NCBI GenBank assembly: GCA_045541975.1 | Contig: JAZQKB010000013.1 | Span: 1-47,760 of the forward strand | Direction: 5' to 3' | DNA from: SIG452 sp045541975 | Lineage (GTDB): Bacteria > Bacillota > Clostridia > UMGS1840 | DNA length: 47,760 bases | Part shown: positions 25,535-34,535 of the stretch, in pieces | How the letters are laid out: each line of letters starts with the position of its first letter | How positions within the stretch are numbered: the stretch's first letter is position 1 | The notes under the pieces: model-generated | The model's input: only the letters and a program-made list of their open reading frames with translations | Told to the model about the DNA's origin: nothing | The model's database searches: none | Translations under genes and position numbers: made by a program

Positions 25535-25563
25535 ATTATAGTACATAATTATACATTTGTCAA
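25535..25563 (-). promoter_or_regulatory. Promoter of the argD-argF operon
   Basis: On the minus strand TTGACA (25558-25563) and TATAAT (25535-25540) with a 17-base spacer, a full consensus promoter. Transcription would begin near 25528. Such a strong promoter is usually held down by a repressor, here probably ArgR. Confidence 0.88.
25542..25555. promoter_or_regulatory. Candidate ARG box 1 (in the promoter spacer)
   Basis: Read on the minus strand TGTATAATTATGTA matches the ArgR core TGAATwwwwATTCA in spacing and symmetry. It fills the spacer between -35 and -10, so a bound repressor would block RNA polymerase. Confidence 0.55.
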
Positions 25564-25601
25564 TAACTTTTACGATATTTTTTATTTTTTCAAAAAAGTT
25601 A

Positions 25602-25630
25602 TTTACAAATAGGGGATATTATGTTATAAT
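25602..25630 (+). promoter_or_regulatory. Promoter of lepA
   Basis: TTTACA (25602-25607) and TATAAT (25625-25630) with a 17-base spacer, divergent from the argD promoter about 40 bases away. The leader is about 155 bases. Confidence 0.78.
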
Positions 25631-25663
25631 ACTATATTGAAAAAATATTGAAAAAATTGTCCG

Positions 25664-25683
25664 TTCTTCCATCCTCGGAAGAA
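25664..25683 (+). other. Hairpin in the lepA leader
   Basis: TTCTTCC and GGAAGAA form a 7-bp stem with a six-base loop in the untranslated leader of lepA. No T run follows. Role unknown. Confidence 0.4.
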
Positions 25684-25791
25684 TCGGCAAGAAAATCAAA
25701 CTGAGAATTTATGCAAAAAAATATACAGTCCTGAATGAAACCGAAACGGAAAGGAAAACGGCAGATTTGATATCGCCTTTTAGGTGAACTT

Positions 25792-27594
25792 ATGAGCGAC
25801 AGACAAAACCATATCAGAAATTTTTCGATTATAGCCCATATTGACCATGGAAAATCCACTTTGGCAGACCGCCTTCTGGAAAAAACCGGGGTTGTTTCCG
25901 CACGAGAAATGGAGGAACAGCTTTTAGACAATATGGATTTAGAAAAAGAACGTGGCATTACCATCAAGGCGAGAGCGGTGCGGTTGGTGTACCGTGCAAA
26001 AGACGGGGAAGAGTATATCTACAATCTGATTGACACTCCCGGACATGTGGACTTTAACTATGAAGTTTCCCGTAGCTTAAAAGCCTGCGAAGGCGCAATT
26101 CTCATTGTGGATGCTGCTCAGGGGATTGAGGCACAGACTTTGGCAAATGCTTATCTGGCTGTGGATAGTGACTTGGAAATCCTGCCCGTCATTAATAAAA
26201 TTGACCTGCCCAGCGCAAGACCGGATGAGGTAAAACAGGAAATTGAGGATATTATTGGCATTCCTGCAGAGGAAGCACCGCTGATTTCTGCTAAAAACGG
26301 CACCAACATTGAAGAAGTGCTGGAGGCGATTGCCAACACAATTCCTGCACCCCAGGGGGATGAGGATGCACCTTTAAAAGCGCTGATTTTTGACTCTTAC
26401 TACGATGCCTATAAAGGCGTCATCATCTATATTCGTGTGATGGACGGAAAAATCACCCAGAACACCACCATGCGAATGATGTCCAACGGCAAAGAGTTTG
26501 AAGTGGTGGAATTAGGTTATTTAAACGCACTGGGGATGACGCCCTGTCAGGAACTTTGTGCGGGAGAAGTTGGTTATGTGACCGCTTCCATCAAAACCTT
26601 AAGAGACACCGCAGTGGGAGATACCGTAACTGATAAGGATAATCCTGCCACAGAGCCTCTGCCGGGATACAAGGCAGTGCAGCCTATGGTATTCTGCGGT
26701 TTGTATCCTGTGGACGGTGCCCGTTATGACGATTTAAAAGATGCACTTTTAAAACTGCAGTTAAATGATGCGGCGTTGATTTTTGAACCGGAAACTTCAG
26801 TTGCATTAGGCTTTGGTTTCCGTTGTGGATTCTTGGGCCTTCTGCACTTGGAAATCATCCAGGAACGTCTGGAACGGGAATTTAACTTGGATTTAATCAC
26901 CACCGCCCCCAGTGTAATTTATAAAATCACCAAAACCGACGGCACCAAAATCAATCTGGATAACCCCACAAACTTACCCAATCCGTCGGAAATTGCATCC
27001 ATGGAAGAACCTTTCGTTTCTGCCTCCATTATGACTCCTACCGATTATGTGGGGAATATTATGGAGCTTTGCCAGGAACGCCGTGGAGTGTTTTTGGATA
27101 TGAAATATCTGGATGAGTCCCGTGTGACCATTCATTACGATATGCCCTTAAATGAAATCATTTACGATTTCTTTGACGATTTGAAATCCCGCACCAAGGG
27201 TTATGCCTCTCTGGATTATGAACTGGCAAGCTACAAGGAATCCAAACTGGTAAAATTAGACATCCTCTTAAACGGCGAAATCGTGGATGCACTGTCCTTT
27301 ATTGTGCATACCGATAAAGCTTATGCCAGAGGCAGACGTATTGCTGAAAAATTAAAAGAAGTGATTCCGCGGCAGCTGTTTGAAATTCCCATTCAGGCAG
27401 CTATCGGCAATAAGGTAATCGCTCGTGAAACCGTGAAAGCGATGCGTAAAGACGTGCTTGCTAAATGTTACGGCGGTGACATTACCCGTAAGAAAAAACT
27501 TCTGGAAAAACAGAAGGAAGGGAAAAAACGTATGCGCCAGTTTGGTACCGTGGAGGTGCCCCAGGAGGCGTTTATGTCTGTGTTGAAGCTGTGA
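25792..27594 (+). CDS. lepA: Elongation factor 4 (LepA), ribosome-associated GTPase
   Basis: The protein has 600 residues, the standard length. The GTPase motifs are SIIAHIDHGKSTLADRLLE (P-loop), KERGITIKA (switch I region), DTPGHVDF (G3) and NKIDLPSA (G4). The LepA-specific C-terminal domain is present (CYGGDITRKKKLLEKQKEGK). It is thought to back-translocate or help assemble ribosomes. AGGTGA lies before the ATG. The stop overlaps the hemW start (TGATG), a common Firmicute pair. Confidence 0.97.
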   Translation: MSDRQNHIRNFSIIAHIDHGKSTLADRLLEKTGVVSAREMEEQLLDNMDLEKERGITIKARAVRLVYRAKDGEEYIYNLIDTPGHVDFNYEVSRSLKACEGAILIVDAAQGIEAQTLANAYLAVDSDLEILPVINKIDLPSARPDEVKQEIEDIIGIPAEEAPLISAKNGTNIEEVLEAIANTIPAPQGDEDAPLKALIFDSYYDAYKGVIIYIRVMDGKITQNTTMRMMSNGKEFEVVELGYLNALGMTPCQELCAGEVGYVTASIKTLRDTAVGDTVTDKDNPATEPLPGYKAVQPMVFCGLYPVDGARYDDLKDALLKLQLNDAALIFEPETSVALGFGFRCGFLGLLHLEIIQERLEREFNLDLITTAPSVIYKITKTDGTKINLDNPTNLPNPSEIASMEEPFVSASIMTPTDYVGNIMELCQERRGVFLDMKYLDESRVTIHYDMPLNEIIYDFFDDLKSRTKGYASLDYELASYKESKLVKLDILLNGEIVDALSFIVHTDKAYARGRRIAEKLKEVIPRQLFEIPIQAAIGNKVIARETVKAMRKDVLAKCYGGDITRKKKLLEKQKEGKKRMRQFGTVEVPQEAFMSVLKL

Positions 27595-28694
27595 TGACGG
27601 GACTTTACTTTCACATTCCCTTTTGCGTCAAAAAATGTGCATACTGCGATTTTTATTCGGTGGCAGATACTTCGCTTCAGAAAGCGTACTTTGAGGCGAT
27701 GGCAAAAGAACTGGAAGAATACCGTGGCAAAAACATTTCAGTGGATTCCGTTTTTTTCGGCGGTGGTACACCTTCTGTAGCCGATGCCAATGAAATTGCA
27801 GCATTGTTAACCAAGGCAAGAGACATTTTTTCCTTTGCGCCTGATACGGAAATTACCATTGAGTTAAATCCGAAAACCTTTGACGAAGAAAAACTTAGAA
27901 TCTATCGGGATACAGGGATTAACCGCATCAGTATGGGACTTCAGTCAGCCAATGACGATGAGCTGAAAAAGCTTGGCAGAATCCATACTGCGGAAGAGTT
28001 TTTAGCATCTTATATGTTGCTTCGGAAGATGGGATTTTCCAATATAAATGCAGATATTATGTACGGTCTTCCCGATTCTTCTTTACAATCTCTAGAGAGA
28101 ACCCTGACTTTCCTAAAAAGTTTGGATTGCGAACATATTTCTGCCTATGCCTTAACCTTAAGCGAGGATTCTTCCCTTTACCAAAAAGGATATCAGTTTC
28201 CCGACGAAGACGGCGTGTATGAACAGTATCGCCTGGTATGTGAGAGGTTATCTCATTACCGTCATTATGAAATTTCCAATTTCACCAAGCAGAAAAATGA
28301 GCCTTGCCGACACAATTTAAAATACTGGACCCGTGCTCCTTATATTGGCTTTGGTGCAGCAGCACACAGCTTTTTTGACGGAAAAAGGTTCTTTAATCCT
28401 GCAAGTATTGTGGAATATATTGACTTTGTTTCCAAAGAAGACATTGTAAGAGATTACGAATTTATTTGCGGGCAGGAAGCACAATTTGAAGAATTGATGC
28501 TTTCTCTGCGCACAGATCTTGGCGTAAAAGCAGAAAAACTACCCGCATCTTTTTGGGCAGATAACAAAAATCTGCTTGAACAGTACCAAAAAATTGGGTA
28601 TTTAGTGATCACCAAAGAGGGGATTCGGCTGACCGAACAAGGTTTTTTTGTATCCAATGCCATCATTTCCTCGTTGCGTATGGAAAGCAATTGA
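27594..28694 (+). CDS. hemW: Radical SAM heme chaperone HemW (coproporphyrinogen III oxidase-like)
   Basis: The protein has 366 residues. The radical SAM cluster motif C-x3-C-x2-C is C11, C15 and C18 (CVKKCAYC) at the N-terminus, then FFGGGTPS, ELNPKTF and RISMGLQS. The family is often annotated as oxygen-independent coproporphyrinogen oxidase, but HemW forms lack the N-terminal extension of HemN and act as heme chaperones; this one has the short N-terminus. It is translationally coupled to lepA. The next promoter begins within its stop codon. Confidence 0.92.
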   Translation: MTGLYFHIPFCVKKCAYCDFYSVADTSLQKAYFEAMAKELEEYRGKNISVDSVFFGGGTPSVADANEIAALLTKARDIFSFAPDTEITIELNPKTFDEEKLRIYRDTGINRISMGLQSANDDELKKLGRIHTAEEFLASYMLLRKMGFSNINADIMYGLPDSSLQSLERTLTFLKSLDCEHISAYALTLSEDSSLYQKGYQFPDEDGVYEQYRLVCERLSHYRHYEISNFTKQKNEPCRHNLKYWTRAPYIGFGAAAHSFFDGKRFFNPASIVEYIDFVSKEDIVRDYEFICGQEAQFEELMLSLRTDLGVKAEKLPASFWADNKNLLEQYQKIGYLVITKEGIRLTEQGFFVSNAIISSLRMESN

Positions 28695-28719
28695 CAAATT
28701 AAAGAAAGAAAGTTATAAT
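28691..28719 (+). promoter_or_regulatory. Promoter of gdpP-rplI-dnaB
   Basis: Perfect TTGACA (28691-28696) and TATAAT (28714-28719) 17 bases apart. The -35 box overlaps the hemW stop codon, so the new operon starts without any gap. Confidence 0.88.
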
Positions 28720-28763
28720 AAAAAGATAACATTGTTCCCAAGAAAACAATGGAGATTGAAGTT

Positions 28764-30776
28764 ATGAGTAAACAACACAACAAACAACCGAATAAAAAGC
28801 AGAAGAAAGAGAATATCCGGGTATTTAAGAAGCTGTATTCCATTCCCAAAGTGTTCATCGTTTTTGCATTTTTACTGGTATTCTCCTTATCCATGTTTGC
28901 CTATGAGCCGAATCTGGCGATGATTCAGTTGGGGGCAACTCTGATTTTGTTTTTAGTATTTGTTTTAACAGGAAACAATTCCAGCAAAAAATTCCGTGAC
29001 TATATCGAAAGCTTATCTTTTGAGGTGGGGGCGGCAAGTCATAATTCGGTGCTAAAATCACCGTTTCCCATGGGCGTTATGAGAGCTAACGGCGAGTTGG
29101 TGTGGTGCAATGATTCGTTTGGAGCACTTTTGCCAACAGACGATTATATCGGTCGGTCTTTGGGAGATTTATTTCCGGGCTTTTTGTTGAATCATACCAC
29201 CGGTGTTTCCGAATTTTCCACGGAAGACAAAACATTCACGGTATATTCCGTGGTAACAGATGAAACAAAAACTTTAGACGAACGGATTTATGTTTGCTAT
29301 TTTGTGGAAATTACCGACCTGGTACAGTTACAAAAAAAATACCGTGACGATATGATTGTGAAAGGTCATATCTATATTGACAACTTAGACGAAATCACCA
29401 AGCAGATTTCCGATGCGGAGCGCACCATGATTGCGTCTCAGGCAGAACGGATTATTTCTGAATTTGTAGGTGCGTATCAAGGTATTCTAAGCAAAATGGA
29501 CCGTGACCGTTTCACCTTTGTGATGGAGAGAAAGCATTTTAGCGCTCTTCTAGAAACAAAAATGTCTGTGCTAAAAGACGTGAAGAATATCGAAACCTTT
29601 GGTGGCTTACCTGTAACCTTAAGTATCGGGATTGGCGTTGGAGAAAGCTTGGGTGAAACCGAAAACTTCTCCCGTGTAGCGTTGGATATGGCATTGGGAC
29701 GTGGCGGTGATCAGGCGGTTATCAAGGTGGGCAACGATTTCACCTATTTCGGCGGGCAGAACCGTGAAATTGAAAAACGGACCAAGGTTCGTTCCCGTAT
29801 TATCGCACTTTCTTTCCGTGAAATGGTAGAGCAGGCGGATAAAGTGATTGTGATGGGGCATAAAAATGCGGATATGGATTCTTTAGGTTCCGCATTGGCG
29901 TTGGCAAGAGTGGCATCTGCCTATGATAAACCCTCCCATATTATTTTAGAAGATTCTAATGTGAATACAGAAGCGGTGTTATCCAGAACCCGTCAGGACA
30001 AAGACTTTGAAAACACCTTCATTTCAGCATCTCAGGCAGAAATGATGATTACCTCTAACACTTTAGTGGTTGTGGTAGATACCCACAGACCGAACTTGGT
30101 GGCAGCACCGGAATTATTGCAGGAGGATGTGAAGGTCTTCTTAATTGACCATCACAGAAAAGGTGCAGACTTTATATACGATGCCAACCTTACTTTCCAT
30201 GAGCCTTATGCATCTTCCACCTGTGAACTGGTAGTGGAAATGCTCCAGTATCTGGATGATAAGGTAAAATTAAAGAGAATTGAATCAGAAAGCCTTTATG
30301 CCGGTATTTTACTGGATACGCAGAACTTTGCATTAAAAACCGGAGCCAGAACCTTTGAGGCTGCGTCTTATTTAAGAAAACTGGGGATGGATCCCGTTGC
30401 AGCAAGAGATCTGGTAAAATCTGATTTCGATAATTATGTGAAAGTGTCCGATATTGTAAAATCTGCCGAAATTTATAAAGACTCTATTGCCATCGCCAAG
30501 TATTACGGGGATGAGGAAAACAGCATCTTTATTGCACAAGCGGCAGACGATTTGATTGGCATCAAAGCCATTGAGGCTGCTTTTGTAATTTTCCGCCGAG
30601 GGGATGACACCATTATCAGTGCCCGTTCCAACGGAAAAATCAATGTGCAGGTAATTATGGAAAAATTAGGCGGCGGCGGTCACCAAACGGTGGCAGGTTG
30701 CCAGAGTAAAGAGCTTACCGTGGACAAATCCATTATGCTGATTAAAGAAGCGTTGGATGAACTGGAAGAAGCTTAA
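28764..30776 (+). CDS. gdpP: Cyclic-di-AMP phosphodiesterase GdpP
   Basis: Membrane-bound enzyme that breaks down c-di-AMP. It has 670 residues in the usual order: two membrane segments near residues 25-75, a PAS-like domain (about 90-190), a degenerate GGDEF domain (about 195-330) and a DHH/DHHA1 catalytic part. Metal-binding motifs are HKNADMDS from His366, DTHRP, DHH (462-464) and a C-terminal GGGGHQTVAG. ATG 28764 has GGAG upstream at good distance; an ATG 15 bases earlier does not. The gdpP-rplI-dnaB order is conserved in Firmicutes. Confidence 0.95.
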   Translation: MSKQHNKQPNKKQKKENIRVFKKLYSIPKVFIVFAFLLVFSLSMFAYEPNLAMIQLGATLILFLVFVLTGNNSSKKFRDYIESLSFEVGAASHNSVLKSPFPMGVMRANGELVWCNDSFGALLPTDDYIGRSLGDLFPGFLLNHTTGVSEFSTEDKTFTVYSVVTDETKTLDERIYVCYFVEITDLVQLQKKYRDDMIVKGHIYIDNLDEITKQISDAERTMIASQAERIISEFVGAYQGILSKMDRDRFTFVMERKHFSALLETKMSVLKDVKNIETFGGLPVTLSIGIGVGESLGETENFSRVALDMALGRGGDQAVIKVGNDFTYFGGQNREIEKRTKVRSRIIALSFREMVEQADKVIVMGHKNADMDSLGSALALARVASAYDKPSHIILEDSNVNTEAVLSRTRQDKDFENTFISASQAEMMITSNTLVVVVDTHRPNLVAAPELLQEDVKVFLIDHHRKGADFIYDANLTFHEPYASSTCELVVEMLQYLDDKVKLKRIESESLYAGILLDTQNFALKTGARTFEAASYLRKLGMDPVAARDLVKSDFDNYVKVSDIVKSAEIYKDSIAIAKYYGDEENSIFIAQAADDLIGIKAIEAAFVIFRRGDDTIISARSNGKINVQVIMEKLGGGGHQTVAGCQSKELTVDKSIMLIKEALDELEEA

Positions 30777-30794
30777 ATAAACAGAAAGGAAACG

Positions 30795-31247
30795 ATGAAT
30801 ATGAAAGTTATTTTATTGCAGGATGTAAAAGGAAGCGGCAAAAAAGGAGACATCATCAACAGCTCCGACGGATACGCAAGAAACTTTTTATTTCCGAAAA
30901 ACTTAGCGGTGGAAGCAACCCAGGCAAACTTAACCACCTTAAAAAACCAGAAGGACTCTGTGGCACATAAACGTGCCGTGAACCACGATAATTCCGAAAA
31001 ATTAAAAGAACGCCTGGAAGCTATGACCTTTAGCATTTCTGCGAAATCCGGAGATAACGGAAAACTCTTTGGTGCTGTGACCTCTATTGATATTGTCAAA
31101 GCGATTCAGGAGCAGTCTGGCATTGAAGTGGAAAAGAAAAAAGTGGTATTAAAAGATGCCATCAAAATGCTTGGCACTTATGACATTGTGGTAAAGCTGT
31201 TTGAAGATGTCAGCGCAAAAGTAAAAGTTGAAATTAAAGGACTGTAA
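30795..31247 (+). CDS. rplI: 50S ribosomal protein L9
   Basis: The protein has 150 residues (or 148 from the second ATG at 30801, which matches the usual family start MKVILL). The N-terminal L9 motif is GYARNFLFPKNLAVEAT; a long connecting helix and a C-terminal domain (GKLFGAVTSIDIVKAI) follow. AAAGGA lies before the first ATG. It sits between gdpP and dnaB as usual. Confidence 0.96.
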   Translation: MNMKVILLQDVKGSGKKGDIINSSDGYARNFLFPKNLAVEATQANLTTLKNQKDSVAHKRAVNHDNSEKLKERLEAMTFSISAKSGDNGKLFGAVTSIDIVKAIQEQSGIEVEKKKVVLKDAIKMLGTYDIVVKLFEDVSAKVKVEIKGL

Positions 31248-31250
31248 GTT

Positions 31251-32579
31251 ATGGATATGGTAAGAGATTTACCCTATAGCCTGGAAGCGGAAGCTGCAGT
31301 ATTAGGGTCTGTCATTATTGATAAAGAATGTTTGCTGGAGGTTATGGAATTAATTTCGGCAGACGATTTTTATCTGGAAAAACATAAGGCAATTTATCAG
31401 GCAATCTCCAACTTATTCAATCTGAATGTTCCGGTAGACGTTGTCACTTTGTATGACGAATTGACTCGTTTGGGAATTTACGAACAAATCGGCGGTAAGG
31501 AATACATTCTGGATATGGTAAATTCCGTTCCCACCACCGAAAACGTGAAGCATTATGCTAAAATTGTGGCAGATCAGTCTCACCTTCGGAAACTGATTGC
31601 ATTATGTCAGGATATTGAAACCGCAGGCTATGAGTCCAAAGGTGCTCAGGAAGTTACCGAACTTGCCGTTCAGAAAATTTTTGATCTGGTTTCAGAACGG
31701 GATATGGGCGGTGCGATTCACATTAAGCAGGTTTTGTATCAGAACTATAATAAGTTGGCAGAAATGCTGGAACATCACGGGGAAATCTCCGGGATTCCCA
31801 CAGGGTTTTCCGAATTGGACCGCAGACTTTCCGGATTGCAGCCGTCTACCCTGGTTTTAATTGCTGCCCGTCCGGCAATGGGGAAAACCTCTTTCGCCAT
31901 TAATATTGCGCAAAATGTTGCCATTGGACAAAATATTCCGGTTTTAATTTTCTCTTTGGAAATGTCCAAGGAGGAATTGGTAAACCGTATCATTTCTTCC
32001 GAAGCACGGATTGAATCCGATAAAATTCGCTCCGGTGAAATCACACCTGAGGATATGAATAAATTCCTGGATGTGATGGAACCTTTGTCCCGTGCACCCA
32101 TTTATATTGACGATACTGCATCCATCACCGTTACCGAACTTCGTGCCAAAGCCAAACGGCTGAAACTGGAAAAAGGGTTGGGGCTTATCGTTATTGACTA
32201 TCTGCAGTTGATGAACGGTCGCCGTTCGGAAAGCCGTCAGGTTGAAATTGCAGAAATCAGCCGAAGCCTTAAAATTTTAGCAAAAGAACTGGAAGTTCCG
32301 GTGATTGCTGTTTCTCAGCTTTCCCGTGGACCGGAAAACCGTGCGGATAACCGTCCGATGCTTTCCGACTTAAGAGAATCCGGTGCCATTGAGCAGGATG
32401 CCGATATTGTTATGTTTTTATTCCGTGAGGAATACTATAAACCGGAAACCACTGAAAAACACAACATCGGTGAATGTATTATCGCAAAACACAGAGCAGG
32501 GGAAACCGGTTCTTTTGAAATGACATGGCTTGGTAAGTACACTAGTTTCTATGATCTGGAGATGCGTCATGATCCGTAA
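31251..32579 (+). CDS. dnaB: Replicative DNA helicase DnaB
   Basis: Hexameric 5'-3' helicase of the replisome, called DnaC in Bacillus. It has 442 residues. The N-terminal domain starts LPYSLEAEAAVLGS. The RecA-like domain has the Walker A PAMGKTSFA, Walker B LGLIVIDYLQLM, and QLSRGPENRADNRP followed by LSDLRESGAIEQDAD. No intein interrupts the P-loop. The start lies four bases past rplI, and its 3' end overlaps tilS by 11 bases. Confidence 0.97.
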   Translation: MDMVRDLPYSLEAEAAVLGSVIIDKECLLEVMELISADDFYLEKHKAIYQAISNLFNLNVPVDVVTLYDELTRLGIYEQIGGKEYILDMVNSVPTTENVKHYAKIVADQSHLRKLIALCQDIETAGYESKGAQEVTELAVQKIFDLVSERDMGGAIHIKQVLYQNYNKLAEMLEHHGEISGIPTGFSELDRRLSGLQPSTLVLIAARPAMGKTSFAINIAQNVAIGQNIPVLIFSLEMSKEELVNRIISSEARIESDKIRSGEITPEDMNKFLDVMEPLSRAPIYIDDTASITVTELRAKAKRLKLEKGLGLIVIDYLQLMNGRRSESRQVEIAEISRSLKILAKELEVPVIAVSQLSRGPENRADNRPMLSDLRESGAIEQDADIVMFLFREEYYKPETTEKHNIGECIIAKHRAGETGSFEMTWLGKYTSFYDLEMRHDP

Positions 32580-33921
32580 GAATGTTTCGCAAACGGAATT
32601 TGTAAACCGTATCCGTGCTTTTATCAAAAAAGAACAGATGTTATCTCACGGGGATTCGGTGCTGATCGGATTATCCGGCGGAGCCGATTCGGTTGCACTG
32701 CTACGGGTGCTTTTGGCGCTTCGGGAAGAGTATGGACTAAAGCTGTCTTGTGCGCATGTTCATCACGGAATCCGTGAGGGAACGGCAGATCGTGATAGAA
32801 AGTTCTGCAAAGAACTATGTGAAACGTTTGCAGTTCCAATTTCTGTTTTAGAAGCGGATGTGCAAAAAACTGCTAAAGAACATCACCTTTCGGTGGAGGA
32901 TGCAGGCAGACAGGTACGGTATGCTTTTTTCAGAGAACAAAATACCAAAAAAATCGCTGTGGCTCACACCAAAGACGACAATGCCGAAACGGTGCTTATG
33001 AATCTGGTGAAAGGGAACATTCCGCTTGGAATTGCACCTTGCAGAGGAAATGTCATTCGTCCACTTTTGTGCGTTAGCAAAGAAGAAATTTATACATATT
33101 TAGCAGCGTTGGAGCAGGATTTTGTTACCGATGAAACCAATTTTACCACCGACTATACCCGCAATAAGGTCAGATTGGAATTAATTCCCGCTATCCGGGA
33201 ACATTTTAACACAAATTTCACAAATACGGTGTACCATAGTGCTGATGTGTTATATCGGGAACAGCAATTTTTAGAAAACTTAACCGATAGGCTTTACCGT
33301 CAGACTGCCAAAGAAGAAAACGGCACTGTTATGTTGTTTTTACCGTCGCTGTTTGGTGAGGATGAGGTGCTTATAAAACGGGTGCTCAGACGGGCTTATT
33401 ACACAGTTTGTCCGCAAGGAGAAAGCATTTCTTACGAACAGTTGGAACGTGTTTTTTCGCTGTGCAAAGATCAGAAAAAAGGGAAGCAGATTTCGCTTTC
33501 CGGCGGTATTGTTGCGTTATATTCGGGGGATTTTCTGATTCTAAAGCAGGCAGAAGAATTTCGGATTGAACCGATTTTGCTGCAACCGGAATGTTCTGTT
33601 TCTCTATGGAAATCCGGCAACTGCATTTGTTTATCCAAAAAAAAGAATCCGAATAGTTTGTTTTGTTATCCCATTCGGCTAAAACAAGGGGATCAGGTAT
33701 TTCTTCGCACACGGTGCGATGCAGACAAGCTTTACTTCGGCAATGTAAATATTCATAAAAAATTATCCGATTTTTTCATTGATAAAAAAATTCCACTCCA
33801 CGAAAGAGACCAAATTCCATTGATTTGTGTGAATGGTGCCGTGCGAGTGGTGGTAGGGCATTTTTACGAAGAAGTGATCGATTGCCCGGAATTGGAACAG
33901 TATTATATTATTATAAAATAA
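32569..33921 (+). CDS. tilS: tRNA(Ile)-lysidine synthase
   Basis: Modifies C34 of tRNA-Ile(CAU) to lysidine so that it reads AUA. It has 450 residues. The PP-loop SGGADS is at residues 36-41, followed by HVHHGIREG and VAHTKDDNAETVLMNL. The C-terminal domain is also present (LKQGDQVFLRTR and KLSDFFIDKKIPLHERD). ATG 32569 overlaps the end of dnaB and has GGAG upstream. tilS-hpt-ftsH is a conserved Firmicute order. Confidence 0.95.
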   Translation: MIRKNVSQTEFVNRIRAFIKKEQMLSHGDSVLIGLSGGADSVALLRVLLALREEYGLKLSCAHVHHGIREGTADRDRKFCKELCETFAVPISVLEADVQKTAKEHHLSVEDAGRQVRYAFFREQNTKKIAVAHTKDDNAETVLMNLVKGNIPLGIAPCRGNVIRPLLCVSKEEIYTYLAALEQDFVTDETNFTTDYTRNKVRLELIPAIREHFNTNFTNTVYHSADVLYREQQFLENLTDRLYRQTAKEENGTVMLFLPSLFGEDEVLIKRVLRRAYYTVCPQGESISYEQLERVFSLCKDQKKGKQISLSGGIVALYSGDFLILKQAEEFRIEPILLQPECSVSLWKSGNCICLSKKKNPNSLFCYPIRLKQGDQVFLRTRCDADKLYFGNVNIHKKLSDFFIDKKIPLHERDQIPLICVNGAVRVVVGHFYEEVIDCPELEQYYIIIK

Positions 33922-33937
33922 AAAAAGGAACAAAACT

Positions 33938-34486
33938 ATGAAGTGTCAAGAAAAAGATATTGAAAAAATTTTGTTTTCAAAAGAAGAAATTCAGGCAAGA
34001 ATTGAAGAACTGGGAAAACAGATTACCGAAGATTATAAAGATGCCAAAAGCTTACTGGTGATTGGTATTTTAAAGGGTTCTTGTGTGTTTTATGCAGACT
34101 TGATTCGGGAAATTAATTTGCCCATTGAAATTGAATTTATGTCTGTTTCCAGTTATCAGGACAGCAGTATGTCTTCCGGTGAAGTGAAAATCATCAAAGA
34201 TGTTGGCACTACGGTTGCTTTAAAACATGTGCTTTTTGTGGAAGACATTATTGATACCGGTTTTACCATGTCGAAAGTAATGGAAATGTTCCACGAAAGA
34301 GGTGCAGCTTCTGTGAAGCTTTGTTCTCTGCTCAGCAAACCTGACCGTCGCAAGGTGGAAATTCCCATTGATTACTTAGGCTTTACCATTCCTGATGAAT
34401 TTGTGATTGGTTACGGCCTTGATTTTGCCGAACGCTACCGCAATCTGCCCTTCGTGGGAGTGCTGGATGAATCGGTTTACTTATAA
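33938..34486 (+). CDS. hpt: Hypoxanthine phosphoribosyltransferase
   Basis: Purine salvage enzyme that converts hypoxanthine or guanine to IMP or GMP. It has 182 residues. The PRPP-binding motif VLFVEDIIDTGFTM contains E102 and D103, and GILKGSCVFYADL forms the pyrophosphate loop. SVSSYQDSSMSSG is the flexible active-site loop. AAAAGGA precedes the ATG. It sits between tilS and ftsH, as in Bacillus. Confidence 0.95.
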   Translation: MKCQEKDIEKILFSKEEIQARIEELGKQITEDYKDAKSLLVIGILKGSCVFYADLIREINLPIEIEFMSVSSYQDSSMSSGEVKIIKDVGTTVALKHVLFVEDIIDTGFTMSKVMEMFHERGAASVKLCSLLSKPDRRKVEIPIDYLGFTIPDEFVIGYGLDFAERYRNLPFVGVLDESVYL

Positions 34487-34535
34487 GCGCATTCAACCGG
34501 ATTCGGTTTTGACATAACAATACAGGAGGTTTTTG

